Assembly (NCBI GenBank): GCA_027943245.1
Contig: JANDJZ010001234.1
Coordinates: 1 to 23,961 of the forward strand
Direction: 5' to 3'
DNA: 23,961 nt
DNA from: Acanthamoeba sp. SK_2022b
Lineage: Eukaryota > Discosea > Longamoebia > Acanthamoebidae
A program made the position numbers and the translations under genes. Positions within the stretch are counted from its first letter, which is position 1. Each line of letters begins with the position of its first letter. The notes below the pieces were generated by a model. The model was not told where the DNA came from. It did no database searches and saw nothing but the letters and a program-made list of their open reading frames with translations. Positions 1 through 10,361 of the stretch are shown here, in pieces.

Positions 1-3000
1 GGCGGCGCGGCGGGGGCGGCGGCGGGCCGCCCGTGGGGGACTCGAGCGCGCTGGAGGAGCTGCTGCTGCAGCAGGGGGAGGGGGAGTACGCGGCGGGGGG
101 AGGGGGAGGGGGAGGCAGGCAAAAGGTGATGCTGCCCGAGGGGACGGTGAGGAGCGACACGAAGGAGTACGAGGAGGTGAGGATCCCGCCGACCAAGCCG
201 GGGGCGGTGGAGGAGGGGGAGCGGCTGGTGCCGGTGAGCGAGTTCGAGGAGTGGGCGCGGCCGGCGTTCGGGGGCATCCGGGCGCTGAACCGGATGCAGT
301 CGCGGGTGTTCGAGGCGGCGTACCGGTCGAACGAGAACCTGCTGGTGTGCGCGCCGACGGGGGCGGGCAAGACGAACGTGGCGCTGATGGCGATCCTGCA
401 CGAGATCGGGCAGAACTACAGCCACGGGGTGATCCGGCGGGAGCGGTTCAAGGTGGTGTACGTGGCGCCGATGAAGGCGCTGGCGCAGGAGATGGTGGAG
501 AGCTTCGGGCGGCGGCTCAAGCCGCTCGGGGTGGCGGTGCGGGAGCTGACGGGGGACATGCAGCTGACGAGGAAGGAGCTGGCCGAGACGCAGATGATCG
601 TGACGACGCCGGAGAAGTGGGACGTGATCACGCGCAAGACGAGCGACGTGGGGCTGGTCTCGCTGGTGCGGCTGCTCATCATCGACGAGGTGCACCTGCT
701 GCACGAGGACCGCGGGCCGGTGATCGAGACGCTGGTGGCGCGCACGCTCCGGCAGGTGGAGAGCTCGCAGAGCATGATCCGCATCGTGGGCCTCTCGGCC
801 ACGCTGCCCAACTACGAGGACGTGGCCACCTTCCTGCGCGTCAACGCCGCGACGGGCCTGTTCCACTTTGGCAGCGCCTACCGGCCGGTGCCGCTGAGCC
901 AGCAGTACATCGGCGTCAAGGCCGCCGACGCCACGCGGCGCAAGGCGGTCATGAACCGGCTGGCCTACGAGAAGGCCAAGGAGTCGGTGGAGCAGGGCCA
1001 CCAGGTGATGGTCTTTGTGCACTCGCGGCAGGGCACGGTCAAGACGGCGCAGGTGCTGGTCGAGATCGCGCGCGAGCGGGGCACCACCGGGCTGTTCCAG
1101 GTGGAGGACGACTGCTCGGCGCGGTACAACCTGCTGCTGCGCGAGGTGGCCAAGTCGCGCAACCGCGAGCTGCGGGAGCTGTTCGCCTGCGGGTTCGGGA
1201 TGCACCACGCCGGCATGCTGCGCGCCGACCGCAACCTGGTGGAGCGGCTGTTCGCCGAGGGCTACATCCGCGTGCTGTGCTGCACGGCCACGCTGGCCTG
1301 GGGCGTGAACCTGCCGGCGCACACGGTGGTGATCAAGGGCACGGAGCTCTACGACGCGCGGCGGTCGGCCTTTGTGGAGCTGGGCATGCTCGACGTGATG
1401 CAGATCTTTGGGCGCGCCGGGCGGCCGCAGTTCGACACGAGCGGGGAGGGCATCATCATCACCACGCACGACCAGCTGCCGCGCTACCTGTCGCTGATGA
1501 ACCACCAGCTGCCGATCGAGAGCCAGTTCGTGGGCAACCTGGCCGACAACCTCAACGCCGAGGTCGTGTCGGGCACCGTGACCAACCTGGACGAGGCCGT
1601 CGAGTGGCTCAGCTACACCTACCTCTACGTGCGCATGCTGCGCAACCCGCTGGCCTACGGGATCACCCACCAGCAGAAGCTCATGGACCCGACGCTGCTC
1701 CGCCACCGCCAGCAGCTCGTCGCCGCGGCGGCGCAGACGCTCGACGAGGCCAAGATGGCGCGCTGGGCGCCGCACGCCGGCACGCTCGACCCGACGCACC
1801 TCGGGCGCACGGCGTCGCACTTTTACCTGCTCCGCGACACGATCGTGCTCTTCAACGAGAAGCTGCGCCCGGCCATGGGCGACGCCGACCTGCTCGCCGC
1901 GGTGGCCCAGTCGGGCGAGTTCGAGAACATGAAGATCCGCGAGGAGGAGCAGGCCGAGCTCAAGGCCCTCATGCGCGACGCGTGCCGGGTCGAGGTGCGC
2001 GGCGGGATCGACAACGCCTACGGCAAGGTCAACATCCTCTTCCAGGCCTACCTCGCCAACGCGCCCCTCGAGGCCTTCTCCCTCGTCTCGGACATGAACT
2101 ACGTCTCCCAGAACATGGGCCGCATCTTCCGCGGCCTCTTCGAGATCTGCCTCCACCGCGGCTGGACCGCCCTCGCCGAGCGCGCCCTCGCCTACTGCAA
2201 GATGACCGACCTCCGCCTCTGGGACACCCAGCACCCGCTCCAGCAGCTCGGCCTCCTCTCCCCCGCCATCCTCTACCGCCTCGCCACCCGCCGCGTCTCC
2301 CTCGACCGCCTCGCCGACCTCGACCCGCGCGAGGTGGGCGAGCTCGTCGGCCACCCCAAGATGGGGCCCCTCGTCAAGCGCTGCGCCCGCCAGTTCCCCG
2401 CCCTCGACCTCGAGGCCACCGTCCAGCCCATCACCCGCACCGTCCTCCGCGTCGCCCTCGCCGTCGCCCCCGCCTTTGAGTGGAGCGACCGCGTCAGCGG
2501 CGCCGCCGAGGGCTGGTGGATCTGGGTCGAGGACCCCGAGAACGAGCACATCTACCACCACGAGTACTACGTCCTCGACAAGCGGCGCGCCACCGAGGCC
2601 GGCGAGGCGGACACGCTCACCTTCACGATCCCCATCTTCGAGCCCCTGCCGGCGCAGTACCTGGTGCACGCGGTCTCCAACCGGTGGCTGCACGCGTCGA
2701 CCACGATCGCGCTCTCGTTCAAGCACCTCATCCTGCCCCGCCAGTACCCGCCGCACACGGAGCTGCTCGACCTGCAGCCGCTGCCGGTGGCGGCCCTGCG
2801 CGACCCGGCCTTTGAGCGCCTCTACGGCGGGTTCACGCACTTCAACCCGATCCAGACGCAGATCTTCCACTCGCTCTACCACTCGGACAGCAACGTGCTG
2901 CTGGGCGCGCCCACGGGCTCGGGCAAGACCGTGGCGGCCGAGCTGGCCATGCTGCGCCTCTTCCGGGAGCGCCCGGCGCTCAAGGCGGTGTACATCGGGC

Positions 3001-5438
3001 CGCTCAAGGCGCTGGTGCGGGAGCGCATGCGGGACTGGGAGCGGCGGCTGGCGGGGCTGCTGGGCAAGCGGGTGGTGGAGCTCACGGGCGACTACACGCC
3101 CGACGTGCGCGCGCTGCAGGCGGCCGACGTGGTGCTCACCACGCCCGAGAAGTGGGACGGCATCTCGCGCAGCTGGCAGAACCGCGGCTACGTCAAGGCC
3201 GTGGGCCTGATCGTCATCGACGAGGTCCACCTGCTGGGCCAGGACCGCGGCCCGATCCTCGAGGTCATCGTCTCGCGCATGCGCTACATCGCCTCGCAGA
3301 CCGACACGCCCGTGCGCCTCGTGTGCCTCTCCACCGCCGTGGCCAACGCGCGCGACCTCGCCGACTGGCTGGGCATCGACGAGGGCCAGGGCGGCCAGGG
3401 CGGCCAGGGCGGGGGCGGGGCCCTCTTCAACTTCCGGCCCTCGGTGCGGCCGGTGCCGCTCGAGGCGCACATCCAGGGCTACCCGGGGGACCACTACTGC
3501 CCGCGCATGGCCACCATGAACAAGCCGGCCTACGCCGCCATCAAGGCGCACTCGCCCGACAAGCCCGTGCTCATCTTCGTCTCGTCGCGCCGGCAGACGC
3601 GCCTCACCGCGCTCGACCTCATCGCCTTCCTCGGCACCGAGGACAACCCGCGCCGGTTCCTGCGCGCGGAGGGCGGCGAGGAGGCGCTCGCCCCGCTGCT
3701 CGCGCGCGTCGGCGACGCCAACCTGCGCCACACGCTCCCGTTCGGGATCGGGCTGCACCACGCGGGCCTCACGCGCGAGGACAAGGCCCTCGTGGAGGAG
3801 CTCTTCGCCGCCAACCGCATCCAGGTGCTCATCTCCACCTCGACGCTGGCCTGGGGCGTCAACCTGCCCGCCCACCTCGTCGTCATCAAGGGCACCGAGT
3901 TCTTCGACCCGCGCACGCGCCGCTACCTCGACTTCCCCATCACCGACGTGCTGCAGATGATGGGCCGCGCCGGCCGCCCGCAGTTCGACACGCACGCCAA
4001 GGCCGTGATCATGGTGCACGAGCCCAAGAAGAACTTCTACAAGAAGTTCCTCTACGAGCCCTTCCCCGTCGAGTCGAGCCTGCACGGCGTGCTGCACGAC
4101 CACTTCAACGCCGAGATCGTCGCCGGCACCATCGCCAGCAAGCAGGACGCCGTCGACTACCTCACCTGGACCTACTTCTTCCGCCGCCTCCTCGTCAACC
4201 CGGCGTATTACGGGCTCCTCAGCGAGGAGGGCGCCCCCGACCACCCCGCCGCCATCAACCGGCACCTCTCGGAGCGCGTCGACGCCGCCCTGCGCGAGCT
4301 CGAGGCCTCGCACTGCCTCGAGGTCGACGGCGCGAGCGTCTACCCGCTCACCTTTGGCCGCATCGCCTCGTTCTACTACCTCCACCACACCACCATGCGC
4401 CTCTTCTACGACGCCATCGGCGAGGACGACGACCTCCCGGGCCTCCTCCGCGTCCTCGCCGGCACCGCCGAGTTCGACGACCTCCCCGTCCGCCACAACG
4501 AGGACAAGCTCAACGAGGAGCTCGCCGCCGCCCTCCCCTGGCCCGTCGACGCCCACCTCCTCGACGACCCCCACACCAAGGCCAACCTCCTCCTCCAGGC
4601 CCACCTCGCCGGCCTCGCCCTCCCCGTCTCCGACTACATCACCGACACCCGCTCCGTCCTCGACCAGGCCGTCCGCATCCTCCAGGCCATGGTCGACGTC
4701 GCCGCCGACGGCGGCTGGCTCAAGACCGCCCTCAACTGCATGCACCTCATGCAGATGGTCCTCCAGGCCCGCTGGCTCGACGACTCGCCCCTCCTCACCC
4801 TCCCCCACGTCGACGACGCCCTCGTCCGCGCCCTCGCCGACGACCCCGCCCTCGGCCGCCCCGAGACCCTCCCCGAGCTCATCGCCCTCGACAACGACCG
4901 CGACCGCGCCGACCGCCTCCTCCCCGCCCTCCGCCGCCACGCCCGCCTCTCCCCGCGCCAGTCCCGCGAGCTCCTCCAGGTCCTCCGCCAGCTCCCCCTC
5001 GTCGACCTCCGCGCCACCGTCCACCTCCCCGATGATGACCACGGTGACGATGATGATGATGGCCACCACCACGATGAAGATGAAGAGGAGCACCACGACG
5101 ATGGAGAAGAAGGAGAAGAGGATGAGTATGAAGAAGAAGTGGCGGAGGGAGTGGTCAAGGTGGAGCTGTCGCTGGCCAATAGGGAGCACGCGCGGCTGGC
5201 CTACACGCCCCGCTTCACCAAGCAGAAGGAGGCGGCGTGGTGGCTGGTCCTCGGCCGCCCCGACACGGGGGAGCTGCTGGCCCTCCGCCGGCTCACGATC
5301 CGGCCCAGGAACCGCACGCGCACGTCCCTCACGTTCGCCCTCCCCGAGGAGCCCGGCGAGCACACCTTCTGGCTCTACCTCATGTCCGACTCCTACATCG
5401 GCCTCGACCAGCAGATCCCCCTCACCTTCACCCTCTGA
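1..5438 (+). CDS. ASCC3: ASCC3-like dual-cassette Ski2-family RNA/DNA helicase (5' truncated)
   Basis: The frame is open to the left edge, so the N-terminus lies outside; residues below count from the codon at 33. Two helicase cassettes follow one another. Cassette 1 has Walker A APTGAGKT (Lys113), DEVH at 218-221, an SAT motif and QIFGRAGRPQFD. Cassette 2 has Walker A APTGSGKT (Lys965), DEVH from 1063 and QMMGRAGRPQFD. Each is followed by a winged helix and a Sec63-like unit. Signatures such as WIWVEDPENEHIYH, SWQNRGYV and the C-terminal SDSYIGLDQQ match ASCC3 rather than spliceosomal Brr2. In the known family ASCC3 is the motor of the ASC-1 complex, which splits collided ribosomes and helps ALKBH3 repair alkylated DNA. 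Roughly 400 N-terminal residues are missing compared with human ASCC3 (about 2,200 aa). There is no intron in 5.4 kb, unlike its neighbours. Local oddities are a Gly/Gln stretch near 3387-3420 and a Asp/Glu/His-rich loop at 5029-5150 in the last Sec63 unit. Stop TGA is at 5436-5438. Confidence 0.95.
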   Translation, partial: RRGGGGGGPPVGDSSALEELLLQQGEGEYAAGGGGGGGRQKVMLPEGTVRSDTKEYEEVRIPPTKPGAVEEGERLVPVSEFEEWARPAFGGIRALNRMQSRVFEAAYRSNENLLVCAPTGAGKTNVALMAILHEIGQNYSHGVIRRERFKVVYVAPMKALAQEMVESFGRRLKPLGVAVRELTGDMQLTRKELAETQMIVTTPEKWDVITRKTSDVGLVSLVRLLIIDEVHLLHEDRGPVIETLVARTLRQVESSQSMIRIVGLSATLPNYEDVATFLRVNAATGLFHFGSAYRPVPLSQQYIGVKAADATRRKAVMNRLAYEKAKESVEQGHQVMVFVHSRQGTVKTAQVLVEIARERGTTGLFQVEDDCSARYNLLLREVAKSRNRELRELFACGFGMHHAGMLRADRNLVERLFAEGYIRVLCCTATLAWGVNLPAHTVVIKGTELYDARRSAFVELGMLDVMQIFGRAGRPQFDTSGEGIIITTHDQLPRYLSLMNHQLPIESQFVGNLADNLNAEVVSGTVTNLDEAVEWLSYTYLYVRMLRNPLAYGITHQQKLMDPTLLRHRQQLVAAAAQTLDEAKMARWAPHAGTLDPTHLGRTASHFYLLRDTIVLFNEKLRPAMGDADLLAAVAQSGEFENMKIREEEQAELKALMRDACRVEVRGGIDNAYGKVNILFQAYLANAPLEAFSLVSDMNYVSQNMGRIFRGLFEICLHRGWTALAERALAYCKMTDLRLWDTQHPLQQLGLLSPAILYRLATRRVSLDRLADLDPREVGELVGHPKMGPLVKRCARQFPALDLEATVQPITRTVLRVALAVAPAFEWSDRVSGAAEGWWIWVEDPENEHIYHHEYYVLDKRRATEAGEADTLTFTIPIFEPLPAQYLVHAVSNRWLHASTTIALSFKHLILPRQYPPHTELLDLQPLPVAALRDPAFERLYGGFTHFNPIQTQIFHSLYHSDSNVLLGAPTGSGKTVAAELAMLRLFRERPALKAVYIGPLKALVRERMRDWERRLAGLLGKRVVELTGDYTPDVRALQAADVVLTTPEKWDGISRSWQNRGYVKAVGLIVIDEVHLLGQDRGPILEVIVSRMRYIASQTDTPVRLVCLSTAVANARDLADWLGIDEGQGGQGGQGGGGALFNFRPSVRPVPLEAHIQGYPGDHYCPRMATMNKPAYAAIKAHSPDKPVLIFVSSRRQTRLTALDLIAFLGTEDNPRRFLRAEGGEEALAPLLARVGDANLRHTLPFGIGLHHAGLTREDKALVEELFAANRIQVLISTSTLAWGVNLPAHLVVIKGTEFFDPRTRRYLDFPITDVLQMMGRAGRPQFDTHAKAVIMVHEPKKNFYKKFLYEPFPVESSLHGVLHDHFNAEIVAGTIASKQDAVDYLTWTYFFRRLLVNPAYYGLLSEEGAPDHPAAINRHLSERVDAALRELEASHCLEVDGASVYPLTFGRIASFYYLHHTTMRLFYDAIGEDDDLPGLLRVLAGTAEFDDLPVRHNEDKLNEELAAALPWPVDAHLLDDPHTKANLLLQAHLAGLALPVSDYITDTRSVLDQAVRILQAMVDVAADGGWLKTALNCMHLMQMVLQARWLDDSPLLTLPHVDDALVRALADDPALGRPETLPELIALDNDRDRADRLLPALRRHARLSPRQSRELLQVLRQLPLVDLRATVHLPDDDHGDDDDDGHHHDEDEEEHHDDGEEGEEDEYEEEVAEGVVKVELSLANREHARLAYTPRFTKQKEAAWWLVLGRPDTGELLALRRLTIRPRNRTRTSLTFALPEEPGEHTFWLYLMSDSYIGLDQQIPLTFTL

Positions 5439-5865
5439 TCGGGGTTGCTGTATCTCTCTCTCCTTCGCCGAGAGAGCGAATTAATTTTATTTCATTTTTT
5501 GTCGTGATTTTAAACAAACGATCGGAAAACGCGCAAGAAATTCCAGATGAACGCGCCTGGTTGTTTGGCTGGCCAGTCGCGGATTAGAGCAGCGCCGGCG
5601 AATGGGAGGGGGCGAGGATCCTCGGGCAAAGTAACATGCGAGTGGCCGAGAAATTCCCCCCCCTGCAAGCGCAAAAGGCCCGGAGGAGCACCCTGGTCTG
5701 GCGTGGCAAAGCGAGCAGTTGCAGAAGAAGGCGGCTGACCTACACCCGGCCGAGGACGAGCCGACCGAGGAACGCAGCGAACTCTTCGCCAAGGGCACAG
5801 CCCCAGTCCCGTTCACGGGCCATCCCTCTGTCCGCAAATATCCTCCCTCCTCCCAACAACAAGGC
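5439..5865. other. Intergenic region between ASCC3 and the MFS transporter
   Basis: This gap lies between two genes in the same orientation. It should hold the ASCC3 3' UTR (an AT-rich stretch at about 5478-5515) and the promoter and 5' UTR of the transporter. Short open frames here have no coding composition and no recognisable similarity. I see no RNA gene or repeat. Confidence 0.6.
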
Positions 5866-8707
5866 ATGACGTCACTGCAGTACGATGAGGACGCCTACCT
5901 CCTGCCCCACGCGGTGCCCCAAGCGTCCAAGGCACGCCAGGATCATCTTGTTGGATTTAAATAATTTAAATAATTATTTAATCTCAATCTATCAAGATTT
6001 TTCATAAATCAAGTTGTTGCTGATTCAAGAAAGTGCCACACGCATGCACACGCACACACGCACACACGCACACGTGGTTGCAAAAACGGGTGTGACACAG
6101 GTGTACAAACGTCGATGGGTGGTCCTGTTGAGCTTTTGCCTGTGCAACGCGGCCAACGCGCTCGTGTGGATCACCTTCTCCCCCATCTCCGACCAGGTCG
6201 AGGAGAAGTTTGCCATCTCCTCCACCTGGGTAGGGCACCCTCTCTCTCTCTCTCTCTCACTGTTGCGTGTGTGCGTGTGCGCGCGTAGTCACTCGGTGCC
6301 ATGCTGATCATCGTTTGCGTGCGTGTGCGCTTGGCCACCAGGTGAACATGCTGAGCCTGGTGTTCATGATCGTGTTCGTTCCCATCACATTCCCCTCCGC
6401 CTGGCTCCTCGACCACCTCGGCCTCTGGTTCGGCGTACGTCCGCGCCCATGTATACGTAACACGCGCGTGCGCTTATATATTTGTATATATTCATATTTT
6501 TTATATATATATCAACCAGGTGATGGTGGGTTCCGTGTTCACGATGGTGGGCGCGTGGGTGCGCGTGTTTGGCGAATGGAACTTCTGGCCCGTCTTTGGC
6601 GGACAGGTTCGCAACTCTCTCTCCCCCCCCCCAAAACCACCCCAACCACGCGACACGCAACCCGCCGCCTTCTCCTCCTCCTCACCTCTCCCGTGGGGCA
6701 ATCAGGTGCTGGCGGCCATCGGGCAGCCGTTCATCCTGAACGCGGTCCCGCTCCTGGCGGCCAACTATTTCCCGCGTACGTCGACCGCTCCCCTCCCGCC
6801 AGTTGTCCACGCACACACACGCACGCACGCACGCACCAACACGTGTGCGCGCGCGTTCTGTGAAACTCCAGCATCGCAGCGCACGGTTGCCACGGCCATC
6901 GCCTCGATCGCCAACCCCATCGGTACGCGCACGCTCACGCCCGACCGTGCGGCGCTGACAACGACGCTGACGGGCTGGTGGCGGTGGTGGCGGCGGTGGC
7001 TGGTGGGGGGGAGGTAGGGGTGGGGATCGGGTTCGTGCTGCCGCCGCTGCTGACAGACGAGCCGAACGACATTCCATTCATGCTCATGATCCAGGCCATC
7101 ATCACCTCGGCCTGCTGTGTTCCCGTCCTCTTCTGCCCGTATGCCTGCCTATTTTTTATATTTTCTTTTTTTAATATTGTTTTTAATATTTTATTATTTT
7201 TGCTGGTTTATTTTTGATGTGTGCAGGAGCAAGCCGCCGCTTCCGCCGAGCGCGGGCTCGGCGAGGGAGGAGCTCGCGTTCCTTCCCAGCGTCAAGGCCG
7301 TCCTCGTCAACCACAACTTTTGGGTGCGTACACACAATAAATAATAATAATAATAATAATATTAATAATGAAAGTATAAAAATCAATAATACTTTTATTT
7401 TTCAAAAAATTTTGTGGCGCAGGTTCTGTGCGTCGAGTTCGGCTGTGGGCTGGGCGCGTTCAACACGCTGGCGACGGTCATCAACCAACTGTTCGAGCCC
7501 TACGGCTACACCAACGTATACCCGTTGCCCCCCCCCCCGCAGCCCTGCGCCGCCCCACGCTCGCCATCTCACCCGCGTCCCACCGCCGGCGCGCGCGCGT
7601 CGCACACGCGTATGATCGGTCGCGCGTGCGATTGTTGGGTGGGGGGGGGGAACAGACCGAGAGCGGCATCCTGGGGCTGCTGGTGGTCGTGTGCGGCATC
7701 CTCGGCTCCGGAGTCGAGGGCGCCCTCGTCGACTACACGCATCGGTAGGGCGCCCCTCCCCGCTCCCCCCGTTGCACCTTTTACTCAAGCAACGCGCGCG
7801 TGTGTCGTGTCGTGTCGTGTCGTGTCGTGTCGTGTCGTGTCGTGTCGTGTGCAGATACAAGCTGTTCATCTGGGGCACGCTGCTGTGCGCCACGGGTACG
7901 CGCGCGCGAGTCTGGAATGGCACGTGATCGCGCGGGACCACCGCTGATAAGCGCAAGCCCGCCGGCCATTGCAGGATCGCTGGTGGGGATGACGCTGCTG
8001 CTGGAGCGGGGCTACTTTGTCTGGCAGTGCCTGGTCTCTGCGGGCCTGGGCTTCTTCATGACCCCCAGTACTGCTGCTCACACCTCCCTTGCCCCCCCCC
8101 CCCCTCGCGCGTGCATGCTCACTTCCTTTCTCTCCCTCTCTCTCCCTCTCTCTCTCTGTCTCCGTTGTCGCGACCAGTCCTTCCCCTCTCGCTGGAGCTG
8201 GCGGTGGAGATCACCTATCCCGGTACCGCAACCCCGGGACACACGCGCGCGCGCTCGCATCAGTGGAAGGTTGACCGCGTGTCGTTTCCATCGATGGAAC
8301 AGTGGGCGAGGCGACGGTGACGGGCATGCTGATGGTGTCGGGCCAGATGGTGGGCATCGGGCTCATCTTCCTCTTCAACTGGATGATCGACCAGGGCTAC
8401 TACCACACGGCGGGATGGGTCGCCACTGGCCTCACCGGGTACCTCCCCCCCGCCGATCGATCGATGCCCCACCCGGGAGAACCGCGTCGAGCCCAACTTT
8501 ACATTCAACAGAAACGAAAGAACAGCATGTGGAATGGGCCATGCTGTTGTTGTTGTTGTTTCTCTCTCTCTCTCTCTCTCTCGCTAACCAGTGCTGGTCC
8601 TGTACAGGTTCTCGTGTGCGGTGGTGCTGCTGTTCACGGGAAGGCTGAAGCGGCGGGAGCACGAGGCAGGGGAGAAGGCTGCTCGCGGCGACGCCATCAA
8701 CGCCTAA
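5866..8707 (+). CDS. FLVCR/SLC49-type major facilitator superfamily transporter, 15 exons
   Basis: Exons: 5866-~5949, 6101-6229, 6342-6434, 6520-6606, 6706-6775, 6872-6922, 7018-7138, 7227-7323, 7423-7515, 7656-7744, 7855-7895, 7975-8067, 8178-8222, 8303-8438 and 8608-8707. They join in phase to about 442 aa, a normal MFS length. Family landmarks are VYKRRWVVLL at the start of TM1, ITFPSAWLLDHLGL, WNFWPVFGGQ, PPSQRTVATAIASIANPIG, and the C-terminal half LPLSLELAVEITYP followed by TGMLMVSGQMVGIG. The pattern fits the FLVCR group of polytopic membrane carriers, whose animal members carry choline, ethanolamine or haem; the substrate here cannot be read from sequence. The first exon is the weakest call: its ATG opens a short hydrophilic N-terminus, and the chosen donor (GTTGGA) is atypical. 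Several exons begin with GTG directly after CAG. Introns hold polypyrimidine runs, a CGTGT pentamer array and AT-rich stretches. Confidence 0.9.
7797..7853 (+). repeat. CGTGT pentanucleotide tandem array in transporter intron 10
   Basis: About ten head-to-tail copies of CGTGT run into the acceptor GTGCAG at 7849-7854 of the intron 7745-7854. The array takes the place of the polypyrimidine tract directly before the splice site. Confidence 0.9.
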
Positions 8708-8755
8708 CAACAACCTCCCCACCCCACAACAACGAGCTGTACACATTCGAATGAT

Positions 8756-9291
8756 TTATACACTTGATTGCCCGGGCTGCTCGTGTTCGTTGCTCGCGTT
8801 CGGCGGTCGCGATGCCATGAGGGCCTGCTGTCGTCGCCGCTTGCGGTGGTGGTGGTGCCCGCGCGAGGCAAGATGGGCGCGCCACTGGACGTCGCCCTGC
8901 AGGACCTTGCCCTCGCAGTCCTCGCACACGAACCGCTGCCACCGCGCCTCCCGCGCCTCCTCCCGCCCAACGCCTCCTTCCTCCTCTTCCCCCTCGGCGG
9001 CTCCTCCGCAGCTCCGCTTCGCGCTGGCCTCGTCGCCGTCGCAGGCCTCGTCTGCCTGCTCGGTGGTCGGTCGCTTGCGCGGCGACGGTCGCAGCACCTG
9101 CACAAAGGGCGTGGCCTCCTCTGGCTGCGCGTCCGCGGGGCCGGCCTGGCGGTACCATTGGCCGAGGACGTGCACGGCCGGCAGCCGCACCTCGTCGTTC
9201 CACCGCTGCTGCTCGTATCGCGTCGAGTCCAACCGATGGATCGTCGCCCGCGGTCTGCCCCCCCCCCCCGACAGCGCAGATCAGACACACA

Positions 9292-9339
<48 letters not shown>

Positions 9340-9912
9340 CACAACGCGGGCACGAGCGAGAACCGGGTAGTTGTGGGCGGGTGGGTGGGCATGAGTAGGC
9401 ACCTGAAGTGGCGGTGAATCCAGCCGGTCTGCACCTTGGCGTACTTGCGGGTCCTCTGCTTGAGGGCGGCCACGCACGCGCGCAGGGCCGCCTCCTTCTC
9501 CTCGTCTCGGCTGCCTTCCTTCTCCACCGCGGCAAAGTACGGAGCAAACTCCTTGTAGCCTTTAAAAAGTTTTAGAGAAGTTCTGTTTTTTTGTTTTTTT
9601 GTTTTTTTTTTGAGAAGAAAAAAGTAAAAATAAAAAAGTTGAATTTAAAAAAAAGTTTTAGTAAAAAAGTAAAAATCGAGTTGGTAGAGTTGAGAAAGAG
9701 GAGAGGGGGTGAGGGGAGGCGGCGAGGTACCGATGGCCTGGAGGATGCCCTTAGTGTAGTCCATGGCCAGGCCGTCGCGTAGAAACAGGCGCCGGAGGTC
9801 AGCCACCTCGTCCAGCAGGCCCGCCCGCACCATCTTATCGACGCGCCTGTCAAGCCGCGCGTTCAGCACCGCCCGGTCGCAGTCGATCCAAAACAGAAGC
9901 GCGTCGTATCTG

Positions 9913-9966
<54 letters not shown>

Positions 9967-9981
9967 TGTGTTGGTGTGTTG

Positions 9982-10030
<49 letters not shown>

Positions 10031-10306
10031 GATGTGTGTGTTGATGTGTGTGTGTCGTGTGAGTGTGGTGTGAAACGAACACATCATGTGCCTCTAGAGA
10101 GGGGAGGGGGGTACCGTGGGGTGGGCGAGGCCTGTTGACGCAGCTTGTCGCTGTAGGGCTGCCCGGTCGTGTCGAACACCTGCGCGTGTTGTTGTTATTG
10201 TTCATGTTGTGTATATTGTTGCATGTTGTATCGTTGGCTATGTGCGTGCGCAATGTGTTGTGTGTGCCGCTGAGTGTATGTCGTGACACTTGATGTATGC
10301 GCTGTG

Positions 10307-10361
<55 letters not shown>

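Noticed and set aside
1..5438. Assignment of the helicase to Brr2 rather than ASCC3
   Set aside because: The linker and Sec63 signatures (WIWVEDP, SDSYIGLDQQ) and cassette spacing follow ASCC3; both Walker A and DEVH motifs are intact in cassette 2, whereas Brr2 has a degenerate second cassette.
251..5484. Several long open frames overlapping ASCC3 in other frames and antisense
   Set aside because: They are by-products of very high GC with few stops; their Arg/Pro/Ala-rich translations show no family signature, while the ASCC3 frame matches end to end.
9293..10360. CRISPR array or telomere-like repeat
   Set aside because: The repeats are simple dinucleotides with no spacers and no telomere unit.
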